A stretch of DNA of 64,000 bases, taken from NCBI GenBank assembly GCA_028829895.1, contig CM054179.1:36084617-36148616 (forward strand), in the 5' to 3' direction. The DNA comes from Sinotaia quadrata (lineage: Eukaryota; Mollusca; Gastropoda; Architaenioglossa; Viviparidae). The position numbers and the translations under genes were made by a program. Below, piece after piece: positions 11,542-21,624 of this stretch; position 1 is the stretch's first letter, and each line of letters opens with the position of its first letter. Below the pieces are notes generated by a model. It was not told the origin of the DNA and searched no databases. It saw only the letters and a program-made list of their open reading frames with translations.

Positions 11542-11689
11542 TTAAATGTGTTTACTTCCAATTATTTTATTTTTATTCTTGTTGCCATGGTTATTTCATT
11601 AACAACAATTAAATATTTTAAAACTATTATTATATAGTGTATTTGGTTTTATTAGCCTGCATAGTAAAGTTTATTAACTCTGTATGATG

Positions 11690-11985
11690 TAGGAAGGATA
11701 TGTTGATTGTTTGTGTATGTATCATGAAGATTATAAATGTGTAAATTAGCAAGCAAGGATATGTAGGTTATGTATAATAAATTATATTGATTGTCCTATT
11801 AATAAGGATATGTAGATCATGTGTGTATAATACATTTTTATTAATTGTGAAATTGTGAGGATGTTTTAGGTCATGTGCGCACATATAATTCATTTAACTG
11901 TTTAATTAGCAAGGTCATTTGTGTAGGTCATTTGTGTACGTGTTATGAAGTTTATTAACTGTGTAATTTGCAAGAACATATAGGT
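11690..11985. repeat. Degenerate minisatellite, about 55-65 bp unit
   Basis: Around five diverged units built from AGCAAGGATATGTAGGTCAT and TTATTAACTGTGTAA-like blocks. An old, decayed array. Confidence 0.5.
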
Positions 11986-12099
11986 CATGAGTCCTGTGTC
12001 ATAAGGTCGATTTCATGTCAGTCATAGTACCCAAAATTTTCGCTCGTCATCCTTTCACCCCTAGAGCGGAGGCTCCCTCCTAAAAAAAAAAAAAAAAAA

Positions 12100-12560
12100 G
12101 AAAGAACCGTCGCGGAAGGGCCAGATAATTGATATCTGGTGGATTGTTGAGATTAGAGTCGTAATGAGGTTACCCAACTCTTGCCTAAAGGATGAGTTGC
12201 CCCATAGATGGGTTAGGTGGAGGTTAGGGAGTAAGAAAGGAGAGTGGGGGTGGGGTGGGGGGAGAAGGAGTCGATTCTCACGAGCTTTGTTTCAATTTTG
12301 CCGAGTCCAGCCCAGAAAACCCGTGTGACGCTATGATTGATGACGCTGCGTCTTATTACGTTAGCAGTGTCATTTCCTTCGAGCTACTATCACCAGATGA
12401 TGCTCAGAGTGACGACTGCGATTCGGTGTACCCAGCTGTACACCTCTGCTCTCTACATTTAAGAGTTTTCACTGTCACTAGTTTATGGCCAAAGTGACGA
12501 CTGCAATTACGGTGTACACATCAGTACACCTCTTCTCTCCACAGTACTCAGTTTTAAGAT
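12100..12560. other. GC-richer unique block after a poly(A) tract
   Basis: A run of 18 A residues ends near 12,099 and is followed by about 450 bp of clearly GC-richer sequence. It holds a G-rich run (12,243-12,262) and two copies of GTGACGACTGC followed by a GGTGTAC element (about 12,410 and 12,496). It also has ATGATTGATGACG at 12,333-12,345. An 80-codon plus-strand frame (12,255-12,497) is acidic and Ser/Asp-rich but shows no family motif. This may be a regulatory element, an exon or a transposon fragment. Confidence 0.3.
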
Positions 12561-13300
12561 CATTAGTTATACATACTGGGGCGAGTGCGATAATCCCTAT
12601 ATGACCCATACATCTTTGCAATAGTGTTTTCTTGGCTTCTACGTGTAGTATGTTTGTGCATGCAAAAATGTTTAGAAGGGGTGACAAAGTCTAATTAAAA
12701 ATTTAATGGGAACTAATTGTTCTTATGAAAAGTACCAATTTATATGCAGATAGTTGCAGTAAAGAAATCCTGTTCTCTTGTGGTTTCAAGAAATAAAAAG
12801 TAAAAATATTAAAGCTTTGTTTCCGTTTTCTCAATGGATTTTTTAAAAATGTGAATCGGACTATATCAGATAAATAATTTTATTTCCTTATGCATAATGA
12901 AAATGGTATTTCACGTAAGATAATTTTATATTAAGTACATTTCAGGCACAATATTACTAGAAAAATGTCAGTTTACTTCTTTGTTGGTGAAGTGCAGGAA
13001 GTAAATGTGATCTACAATTATCAGTCAAACATTTACGTTTATTTTATTGGTAAAGGTTCACAATCATGTCCTTGTGCTTAGCAAGACTGTTTCATGCTTC
13101 AACGCACTAAAAACACATCTGGCTAGTACATAGCTAACAATGTATCTACTAGATGTCGAAATGAGAGCAATAACTAGTATATATATATATATAGCAAAAT
13201 AGCAAATTATTTACCTTGACATTACACTGGCATTTTACTTTCTCATATACTTCTGAATTGAGTACACAGTATACAAAACAAACAACTTGCGCAAGAACAG
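12561..13300. other. AT-rich unique stretch, no gene seen
   Basis: About 740 bp of AT-rich sequence with a short (TA)n run near 13,180. Nothing recognisable. Confidence 0.4.
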
Positions 13301-13307
13301 TATACTA

Positions 13308-13450
13308 CTACTACTATAAGTACTACAACTTGTACTACCACCACCACTACCACTACTACCAGTACCACAACTATTACTACTACTACTATCACCACTACCA
13401 CTACTACTGCTAATACCACTACTACTACTCTCCTACTATTACCACCACCA
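13308..13450. repeat. Compound trinucleotide repeat (ACT/ACC)n
   Basis: A mixture of ACT, ACC and TAC triplets over about 140 bp, giving long Tyr/His/Thr-like or Val-like frames that are artefacts. Confidence 0.9.
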
Positions 13451-13595
13451 CTGCCCAAGCTGGTAATGTTATCAATTATCAATTTTCGATTGTTGAATAT
13501 ACGAGAGTTCGTCTGTCCTGCCCTGCCCGATTATTCCTATAAAGTTTGTATTTGACTGATCAGTTTATTTGGAGGGAGCACTCTTAACTAGTGTC

Positions 13596-13833
13596 TCATG
13601 AAGACTTGCAACAGCTCACAGTGTCCTTGACAGAAATGACATCACACTGCGGTTGTCTTCCAGGTATGACCAACTCGGTGTCGAATAGGGTGCTAGAGTT
13701 GTCATCAGAGGATCCAGAGACCAGTATACCTTCAGACCCGGAACCGGCACTCTTGTAATTCATGCTCGGTATCAATGTATGCAAGAAATTGACCCATGGA
13801 CATGTGGGTGTGGTGAATGTGCATCTGCAAACA
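13596..13833 (-). CDS. Possible terminal coding exon, product unrecognised
   Basis: On the minus strand a good acceptor (TTCATGTTTGCAG, ending near 13,834) is followed by about 79 open codons to a TGA. The first Met inside this frame is at 13,784. The sequence is richer in GC than its surroundings. The predicted residues are Ser/Asp-rich with several Cys (GSGSEG, SGSSDDNSS, and CC near the end), and no domain is recognisable. It may be the last exon of an unknown gene, a transposon remnant or chance. No partner exon was identified upstream on the minus strand. Confidence 0.2.
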
Positions 13834-13834
13834 T

Positions 13835-14147
13835 GAAGTCATTGATACATATATATGAATCGTCTCTAGGTCAGCAAGCAGATTCTACCACATCACATCA
13901 TGAAACGCAAATGACTAAATATGGGCATCTCGTATCCGGCTAGTGGTTCCCCCATCTTGCCATCCACCTTTACCCTTCCGCATCCTTCACCCTTTTGAGT
14001 GACCTACATCATAATAGGTCGTAAACACCTACTGCATCACATGTATGCAACCTAGCTAACGGTACCATACTTATCATAAAACAATAGAAAACATTAATTA
14101 GAAAGAATGTTTAGCTAATCGGCATAATTTGCCTAGATCTCCTGACA
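13835..14147. other. Unique sequence, no gene seen
   Basis: About 310 bp, moderately GC-rich and pyrimidine-rich around 13,940-14,000. No feature recognised. Confidence 0.35.
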
Positions 14148-14268
14148 ATGGTATCTGCTGAAAGATCATTAATAAAGTAAATTAGATTCTCATCACTTGT
14201 AATTAGTTTTGGATGATGAATTAATTAATAATATTAATATCCATTAACTAAGTGGCGTTGGCGTCACA
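14148..14268 (+). mobile_element. LTR terminal fragment (copy 2), inverted half of a broken LTR
   Basis: About 120 bp matching the same end of the LTR as 43,455-43,577 (GGTATCTGCTG ... AAGTGGCGNTGGCNTCACA). Directly outside its terminal CA lies CTATC, the reverse complement of the GATAG that follows the other LTR end at 16,346. See the entry at 16,024. Confidence 0.75.
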
Positions 14269-14480
14269 CTATCCTATTCTAAGTTATTGTCTATTTACTA
14301 TCCTATTTATCTGTATTTATTATTGACAATGTCACTCACCTGTTCTATCCATATTATCAGTGAATACATTACTTTCCTATTCAATCTACATTATCATTGA
14401 CTACATTATTATATTATTCTATGTATATTATTATTGACTATATTACTTTACTTTCTATCCAGTGGACAAATGTTAATGGT
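14269..14480. repeat. Degenerate array A (about 45-50 bp unit)
   Basis: Diverged units with CTATTCATATTATCATTGACTA-type blocks. The reverse complement of the same units starts right after the LTR end at 16,347, so the array is now split into two pieces in opposite orientation. Confidence 0.6.
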
Positions 14481-14527
14481 ATTCTCTGTGTTCATTTGTT
14501 ATTTTCAAGCCATTTATATATTTGGAA

Positions 14528-14755
14528 CAATGACAATAATTATCTAGTAACTCACTGTCAATTTCTATCACTTACACAGATAATAATGACAATAATTATT
14601 TAGTAACTCACTGTCAATTTCTATCACTTACACAGATAACAATGACAATAATTATCTAGTAACTCACTGTCAATTTCTATCACTTACACAGATAACAATG
14701 ACAATAATTATCTAGTAACTCACTGTCAATTTCTATCACTTACACAGATATCAAT
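14528..14755. repeat. 56-bp minisatellite, 4 copies
   Basis: Nearly identical 56-bp units containing AACAATGACAATAATTATCT and CACTGTCAATTTCTATCAC. Confidence 0.92.
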
Positions 14756-15156
14756 GACAGCACCTACTTGCAGTGTCAATAGTCGTTTCTAACAATTTAA
14801 TAATTAATTATTATTATTATTTATTTGCCATTTGTTATTATAATGTTAAATGTAACAAAATTATTTTTAAATAATTATATACACTATCAGAGAAATGCAG
14901 GCATCTGGAACCGAGGATCTTAATGCCAATCAAAGTTTGACCAATTTAAGTAGGAAACAAGGTTAACCAAGTTAAGTAAGAAAAAGGTTTAATTAATTTA
15001 AGTGAGAACCCTGCTTAATTAGACAAAGTTAGAAACAAGCATAACCAAGGAACCAGACAAAGCAACTGGGTCAAGGTAACCATCGCAACTAATTTGTTGA
15101 CTACGGTCCTGCATCCAGAATGACAGGACTTTGGGACAGTTTCGATGATGCACCCA

Positions 15157-16023
15157 TTAGATGGGACTGCCAAGAGGCAAGTGTAAGGGTTGAAGAGTCC
15201 CATTTACTAAAGTGATGGATTTTCTCTACAACTTGCTTCATTTGATGGAGACTACCAAGAGGCAAGTGTAAGGGTTGAAGAGTTCCATTTACTAAAGTGA
15301 TGGATTTTCTCTACAACTTGCTTCATTTGATGGAGACTACCAAGAGGCAAGTGTAAGGGTTGAAGAGTTCCATTTACTAAAGTGATGGATTTTCTCTACA
15401 ACTTGCTTCATTTGATGGAGACTACCAAGAGGCAAGTGTAAGGGTTGAAGAGTTCCATTTACTAAAGTGATGGATTTTCTCTACAACTTGCTTCATTTGA
15501 TGGAGACTACCAAGAGGCAAGTGTAAGGGTTGAAGAGTTCCATTTACTAAAGTGATGGATTTTCTCTACAACTTGCTTCATTTGATGGAGACTACCAAGA
15601 GGCAAGTGTAAGGGTTGAAGAGTTCCATTTACTAAAGTGATGGATTTTCTCTACAACTTGCTTCATTTGATGGAGACTACCAAGAGGCAAGTGTAAGGGT
15701 TGAAGAGTTCCATTTACTAAAGTGATGGATTTTCTCTACAACTTGCTTCATTTGATGGAGACTGCCAAGAGGCAAGTGTAAGGGTTGAAGAGTTCCATTT
15801 ACTAAAGTGATGGATTTTCTCTACAACTTGCTTCATTTGATGGAGACTACCAAGAGGCAAGTGTAAGGGTTGAAGAGTTCCATTTACTAAAGTGATGGAT
15901 TTTCTCTACAACTTGCTTCATTTGATGGAGACTACCAAGAGGCAAGTGTAAGGGTCGAAGAGTTCCATTTACTAAAGTGATGGATTTTCTCTACAACTTA
16001 CTTCATTTGATGGAGACTACCAA
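15157..16023. repeat. 85-bp minisatellite, about 10 copies
   Basis: A homogeneous 85-bp unit (TTTGATGGAGACTACCAAGA ... TGGATTTTCTCTACAACTTG) repeats ten times with only one to three substitutions per copy, apart from a diverged first copy. Its right end abuts the LTR fragment with no spacer, so it sits at an inversion breakpoint. Confidence 0.95.
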
Positions 16024-16346
16024 GAATGGACTTATTTGTCACTTCAAATTCAAGTATCAGACAATAGATTAATACAGCAGGTAAACTTTTACATCTCAGC
16101 CCATTGGCTGGTCTCATTCTCGTAAATCATAACTATTGAATAATAAAAATTACTCACTCATTTAGGATGGATTGCATTACATCAGCAATTTCTAGGATAT
16201 TCTCAGCTCGTGTGTTTACTTCAACTCAGACACTTGCAAAAATACCGTCATAAGGAGTGCCCAAGGTCGGATTTCTCTGATAATTTTATAACAATTTATA
16301 TAACAATTAAATTTAAAAATAGGGAGGGCAAATTTATTCCGCCATA
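16024..16346 (-). mobile_element. LTR terminal fragment (copy 3), other half of the broken LTR
   Basis: About 320 bp matching the right third of copy 1 (compare 5,587-5,904) and ending TTCCGCCATA. It is followed by GATAG, which matches in inverse the 5-mer flanking the fragment at 14,148-14,268. This shows that both fragments are the ends of one insertion. The LTR middle is missing. Confidence 0.75.
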
Positions 16347-17090
16347 GATAGTAATGTAGTCAATGATAATATAGATAGAACAGGACAGTAATAGTCAATA
16401 ATATTATCAGTGAGACTGGTGTAACTGATATAATTATATGGAACATAGTCAATAAATAATATAATACCGCTGTCTAAATTATAGATTTGATTACCAGTAT
16501 TGCAAACTGTTGTTTAAATGGCAATAAAAATATTGTAGCATATCAAATAAATAATAGTGCCAATTGTTTAAATGGTATAACCGGTACATCACATATCAAA
16601 TAAATAATAGTGCCAATTTTTAAAATGATATAACCGGTACATTCATATATAAAATAAATGATATAAAGGCTAGTAAAAACAGCAAAGAAATATTATCACA
16701 ATAAATTGTTTAAATGATGTTATTGTCCTGCAGCATCACAAATAAAATATATTAGTGCCATGCTACTTGTGTAAGTGATAGAAATGATATTAATTCCACG
16801 TCACACTGACAAAAAATGATTGTTTGAAAGTAAATAATTAATAGTAATACTAATTTTTAAATGATAAAATTGGCTAACATTAAAGCAAATAAATCATATC
16901 ACTATCAATTTTCCAAATATAGATTTCGCATATTAAAAAATTGTAAATAAGCATCAATACCAATTATGAGAATGATACTCTTGTAACATAGCAAATAATT
17001 AGTATTAATACCAATATTATCAAGTGATGAAATTGTTTTCTAATATAATAGATAAATAAATAATAAGATACAACTGAGTAGACATCAAAG
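16347..17090. repeat. Degenerate array A (inverted) and further decayed AT-rich repeats
   Basis: To about 16,470 the sequence is the reverse complement of array A. From about 16,500 to 17,090 there are loosely repeated blocks such as AAATAAATAATAGTGCCAAT and TTTAAATGATATAACCGGTA, an old array with a unit of about 50-60 bp. Confidence 0.5.
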
Positions 17091-17239
17091 TAAATGTTAG
17101 GATTACCAGTTGTCCAAACGTTGGCAACTGAAAGTGTGATATAATGATAATAATGTAATTAATGCCGGTTGTCCGCGGTTGTCCAGATTATGACAAATGG
17201 TGCTTCAGTTACATTGTGTAGGACTGGAAAATAGAACAA

Positions 17240-17625
17240 GACTATCCAATTTAAGTGTGTGAAGATAAGAGATCATAGAACGAAATTTAAATGTGTGAAG
17301 ATCAGAGATCATAGAACTAAATTGAAGTGTGTGAAGAGCAGAGATCATAGAACTAAATTTAAGGAAAGAACTGTGTGTGGCGGAAGGCACAAGATAGAGG
17401 AATTAACTGTGTACGGCTGAAAACACAGTATAACGGAATGAAATGTGTACGGCTGAAAACACAGTATAACGGAATGAAATGTGTACGGCTGAAAACACAG
17501 TATAACGGAATGAAATGTGTACAGCTGAAAACACAGTTTAACGGAACGAAATGTGTATGATTGAAGGCCTTAGATAAAAAAATGAACTGTGTATGGGTGT
17601 ATGGCTGAAGACACAAGAGCAAGGA
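17240..17625. repeat. Two adjoining minisatellites, about 34 bp then 36 bp
   Basis: Left: about four units of GAAGATCAGAGATCATAGAA. Right (about 17,360-17,625): about seven units of TGTGTACGGCTGAAAACACA plus GTATAACGGAATGAA. Both keep several frames open because the unit lengths are close to multiples of three. Confidence 0.85.
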
Positions 17626-17879
17626 ATTCTTTATTTACAGTCGTAATACATAAATGAATAAATATGAATACATGAAATAAATAAGCAAATGATACTTAAA
17701 TACAATGATAACAAAAGTAATGGAATAAATGAATAAGAGTTAAATAAAATAATAAATAAATAAACATTACCATAAATGACTTTAAACAAATAAATGAAAG
17801 AATACATTTTAAGAAATAAAACATATAAATTAAAAAATTTGTAGAATCTCTGAAAAAGAAAAGGCAGGTTACTATGAAG

Positions 17880-18250
17880 GATGACTGATATTCATGTAAC
17901 CACTTTCACACTTTTCGTTGTGTGCCTTGGTCTGTCACTGTCCGATGTGTGAAACCCGAGTAATCAAACGATCCCATGAATGAATAATTAGATTAATCTC
18001 AGAAAGGAATCTTTCATGTAGGTGTGTTGTCTAGACCCAAGGGAAGGCACTCGCTTGCCGTTAAGACTGTAACAGTTACAGGGTGAAGCGCACCGAGGTA
18101 ACACTGCACGACTCCTCCTCCTTTAAGGACACGGCCAGGGGAAAAAAAGGGCCAACAAGACAAGCTGCCGTCCGACAACGTCCGACAGCTCCAGCGAGTG
18201 TCTCCTGTCGCTATGGTGACAAATGACGCATAGATTTACACTGTGCGACC
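17880..18250. other. GC-richer unique block left of microsatellites
   Basis: About 370 bp with CpGs, a homeodomain-like TAATTAGATTAATC near 17,986 and an RFX/X-box-like dyad GTCGCTATGGTGAC at 18,207-18,220. No coding frame of note. Possible regulatory element (inference). Confidence 0.3.
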
Positions 18251-18276
18251 GAGTTTTGCTTGGCTAAGGACGGAGA

Positions 18277-18329
18277 GAGAGAGAGAGGGAGAGAGGAAGA
18301 GAGGAATGAAAATTAGAAAACAGATAATG

Positions 18330-18371
<42 letters not shown>

Positions 18372-18410
18372 GTGTGCATGAGTTGTGTGTGTGTATGTGA
18401 GAGAGAGAGG
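18277..18410. repeat. Compound (GA)n / (TG)n microsatellite
   Basis: GA-rich run at 18,273-18,304, then (TG)n at 18,335-18,400 and GA again. Confidence 0.9.
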
Positions 18411-18524
18411 GGGGGGGCCGAAGCGCAAGAGAAAATGGATGAATGACATTATTTAATTTTTAAATGCAATTCGTGCACATTGCTATTTTACTCCTCCCTT
18501 TATCATTCTTTTGCGCCTTTCACC

Positions 18525-18905
18525 TTCTAACCACAATATATTTAGATTGAATTAAACAAAAGTGTATCTAACCACAATATATTTAGATTGAATTAAACAA
18601 AAGTGTATCTAACCACAATATATTTAGATTGAATTAAACAAAAGTGTATCTAACCACAATATATTTAGATTGAATTAAACAAAAGTGTATCTAACCTCAA
18701 GATATTTAGTATGAATCAAACAAAAGTTTATCTAACCTCAAGATATTTAGTATGAATTAAACAAAAGTGTATCTAACCTCAAGATATTTAGTATGAATTA
18801 AACAAAAGTGTATCTAACCTCAAGGTATTTAGTATGAATTAAACAAAAGTCTTTCTAACCACAAAATATTTAGTATGAATTAAACAAAATTTATCTAACC
18901 ACAAT
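18525..18905. repeat. 41-bp minisatellite, about 9 copies
   Basis: Unit of 41 bp (TCTAACCACAATATATTTAG ... AATTAAACAAAAGTGTA). The first four copies share one variant and the later ones another (CCTCAAGATATTTAGTATG). Its last partial unit runs directly into the truncated LTR at 18,902. Confidence 0.93.
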
Positions 18906-18957
18906 TAAGTTTAGAAATAGGATTAGGCAAACCCACTTTGCCACATATACCCTCCTG
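18902..18957 (-). repeat. Start of the 3' LTR and polypurine tract
   Basis: Minus strand: AACAGGAGGGTATA precedes TGTGGCAAAGTGGGTTTGCC, the same LTR start seen in the other copies. A purine tract directly before TG is the expected plus-strand primer of an LTR element. It fixes the element's orientation. Confidence 0.7.
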
Positions 18958-18959
18958 TT

Positions 18960-19745
18960 TAAGATAATTTTACACAATGGTTAACATTATTTCTTCCTCT
19001 CCAGAGTAGATAAAATATGAAATATTTATAAAAAGGTTTTTCAACATTTACTGAGATATGTATAGGACCCTTACACTTCCATGTATACTGTAGTCAGCCC
19101 CCACGCTTTCCTCATCAAATCAATGATTGGTTTGAAAATGGCATAGGGAATAAATTTTTGATAGTAACTGGCCAACCCCCCAAAAAAGATTTAACATTTG
19201 TTTTGGAGAGAGGTCTCTACATCTCTCTGAGTTTCCTCACTTTTGATGCCTCCTGCTGTGGGAGACCTTGTCCCACCGTGTGTCAGAAATATTAAAATCT
19301 GAAATGTGCAAAGAAACATTTGGTTGGTTAAGCAGTAAGGTTACATTCCTTGAAATGCTGGAATAACTTCTGTAACACTCGGATACATTCTTATAGGATC
19401 TAGATAGCCACCAACATTTTGAACATGAAGTTAGAGACAGATTCCTCCCTCATGGGTTTGATGAGGAATCTCATCATCTTAGTGAAATCAGATGGCACTG
19501 TGATGATGCTAAATGGCATTACCCGCCATTTATATTGGCCATCAGGTGTATTGAATGCTAATTTCAACCTCTGCCTCACACACTGGACTTTGCCATAAAC
19601 CTTTTGTCAAATTTAGTTTAGAAAAATATTTTGCCCCACTAAGCCAGGTGAAAAGGTTTTCTGATTCAAGTGTTCAGATGTCTGTAGTCCATGCAAAATG
19701 GGTGCGTGTCATCCTTCTTTTTAACTAACACTATAGGCTAGCTAT
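18960..19745 (-). pseudogene. Gypsy-type reverse transcriptase remnant
   Basis: Minus-strand pieces in shifting frames match the Ty3/Gypsy RT in order: PIVLVKKKDDTHPFCMDYRH, then GAKYFSKLNLTKGLWQSPVC, then TPDGQYKWRVMPF, then PTKCFFAHF, then HTVGQG, then KSFLGGLASYYQKFIP. The fingers and palm landmarks are clear, but the frame breaks several times. Where the catalytic Y/F-x-D-D box is expected the sequence reads SNFMFKML, so the two Asp are lost. RNase H is absent, because the polypurine tract follows within about 150 bp. This copy is dead. Confidence 0.8.
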
Positions 19746-20050
19746 AAGCCTTCTCAATCATACCTAAGGCTAATATAGAGTCAATGTCCTGTTTTTACAC
19801 AATCCCAAACACTATAGGCTAGCTATATGCCTTCTCAATCATACCTAAGGCTAATATAGAGTCAATGTCCTGTTTTTACACAATCCCAAACACTATAGGC
19901 TAGCTATATGCCTTCTCAATCATACCTAAGGCTAATATAGAGTCAATTTCCTGTTTTTACACAATCCCAAACACTATAGGCTAGCAATATGCCTTCTCAA
20001 TCATACCTAAGGCTAATATAGAGTCAATTTCCTGTTTTTACACAATCCCA
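19727..20050 (-). repeat. 81-bp in-frame tandem amplification inside the RT N-terminal region
   Basis: Four copies of an 81-bp unit (CTATAGGCTAGCTATATGCC ... AGTCAATGTCCTGTTTTTAC on plus). On the minus strand each unit encodes QDIDSILALGMIEKAYS, a stop, then PIV. This is the conserved segment just before VLVKKKD in Gypsy RT. The unit equals 27 codons, so the frame is kept between copies, although each carries the same TAG. The amplification therefore occurred after the stop arose. Confidence 0.85.
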
Positions 20051-20289
20051 TTTAGCATCTGGTAAAACATATGGTAAATTAACACAGACTTGTAAAAACA
20101 TCATAAGTTTCTTTTATCACGCACCATAACCAGGGAGCATCAGAGTCTGACAGTTCTGGAATTAAACATCGTTAATAGTTTCAATGTCTGTTAAACCTGG
20201 GTATGGTATGGATTCAGCATTGGTACAGAGGTAGCATCATCTTCTGTTACAATAGTAGTGACCATGTTATCCAGGTGTTCCATCTTTCT
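20051..20289 (-). pseudogene. Gypsy-type pol segment between integrase and RT
   Basis: On the minus strand this segment has the short acidic pieces TEDDATSVPML and ELSDSDAPWLW, which resemble the linker preceding the RT in elements with integrase-first order. The integrase catalytic core (DDE) that should lie here is not visible, so a deletion is likely. Confidence 0.5.
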
Positions 20290-20720
20290 ATTCAATTGCT
20301 GCTGACAGCACATGAATGACAGTAATAAGTGATGCCCCCCATCAGACATGGCCAATAAAACTCAGCCTGCACATAATGCTAAAGTTTTGCTTAGTCCTAC
20401 ATGACCAGCAGTGAGTGGATTGTGAGCCCAAATGCAGTTCATTTGCTCTATAGCTCAGAGGTATCACCAATTGACTGCTATCAGTCCCTTTCTGTTCATG
20501 ATTCAAGAGACCATCCTTCCAGTGAAACTCAATAGCCTTGCTGGAAAATTTATTCCAGTACAATCATGAGAACTGGGTCTTCTCTTGCCATTTCTCAAGA
20601 GAATCATCTGTCAATTGTGCTGCTCTGAGCAGGGCCCTTTCCCCTTCAGATTCAGCCACAGTCTGACATTCAGAAGCAGCCAGCTGCCTTGCCATGACTG
20701 AATCCAGTGTGACTTCCTGT
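20290..20720 (-). pseudogene. Gypsy-type integrase N-terminal zinc domain remnant
   Basis: On the minus strand the order is ERALLRAAQLTDDSLEKW, then a hydrophilic segment, KDGLLNHEQKGTDSSQLVIP, LSYRANELHLGSQSTHCWSC, and after about 20 residues YYCHSC. This matches the region leading into and forming the H-x4-H-x~29-C-x2-C zinc domain of Ty3/Gypsy integrases (KDGLLYR ... QLVVP..YR..V..LAH....GH.G...T......FYWP ... YC.SC..CQ). One internal stop and a small frameshift are present. The domain binds zinc and supports integrase multimerisation in intact relatives. Confidence 0.7.
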
Positions 20721-20856
20721 GACATGACCCACCAATGACAGTTTCAGCCAATGTCATCAATGCATTACTGTCACACTGACTATTCCTGGTTCACCTTGCA
20801 TACCTTCACACATGCCCCTAGCTTCAGCTTCCTTGCATGTGAGTATACACACATTC

Positions 20857-21184
20857 TCAAATGAATCTAGTCCTCACCATTGAGCACACCATATTAGCAC
20901 TTTCAACACATTTTACTACACATACAGCTGCCTGAACGCATCCACATACATACTTGCTATCTATGTCTACCAACACAATGGGTACTTTATCCTTTACACC
21001 ACTGGCTAGAGTGATTGTTTGAAACTTTCTGGTGTAGTCACTTTCTTTCATTAGGCTATGGGGTACTATTTTTCTACTCCACAGCCAGTGTCACAGAGGA
21101 ATGGAACAATGTATGCATTAAATGAGTTGTACCACAGCCAGTGTCACAGAGGAATGGAACAATGTATGCATTAAATGAGTTGTA
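20857..21184 (-). pseudogene. Retroviral-type aspartic protease remnant with duplicated active-site motif
   Basis: The minus strand encodes PFLCDTGC, the D-T-G active site of a retropepsin-like protease, followed after a frame break by a 64-residue open segment (SDYTRKFQTITLASGVKDKV...) in the right place for the rest of the domain. A 53-bp direct duplication (21,079-21,184) repeats the DTG segment. As 53 is not a multiple of three, it shifts the frame between the copies. Confidence 0.65.
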
Positions 21185-21580
21185 CCACATGGTTCTATAA
21201 CACTTAATTACCTGGGCAATAATGTTTGATATGGCCTAGTTTGCCACAGCTAAAGCACACTACTGGCTCATTTCTAACACCTTTGATTTTACTGTTGTGG
21301 TGAGATGTGGGTACTCTATCTTTTATCTTACTAAATGGAAGAGGTGCAAAAGAGGACCCCATGTTAGGTTTATTATCTCGCTTGTCACTGTTATTTGGGT
21401 GTCACTTGTTCATTAACTAGTCTGTGTGGTTGAAAGTTGTGCCTAGCTGTCAGATTGACACATGTCCCGTACTTTTCTTCATACCTGTCAGCTGCTTCTA
21501 ACCATCCTGTCAAATTCTTTGGTCTTTTGTCCTTAACATACTTACTAATTTCGACACTATGACAATGGTTTAACAATTCT
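21185..21580 (-). pseudogene. gag remnant with CCHC zinc knuckle
   Basis: The minus-strand frame 21,576-21,391 (61 codons) reads LNHCHSVEISKYVKDKRPKN and then LEAADRYEEKYG, the C-terminal capsid pattern of many invertebrate Gypsy gag proteins. Downstream, 21,257-21,216 encodes CFSCGKLGHIKHYC, a perfect CX2CX4HX4C zinc knuckle, followed by a stop. The N-terminal two thirds of gag are missing between here and the 5' LTR, an internal deletion. Confidence 0.75.
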
Positions 21581-21624
21581 GGACAAATTTGTGCTCATCT
21601 TGGACAGAGTCTACCTACTTTATT

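Noticed and set aside
20857..21051. 64-codon minus-strand frame as a cellular gene
   Set aside because: It lies directly after the LCDTGC active-site segment and within the LTR element, so it is protease debris.
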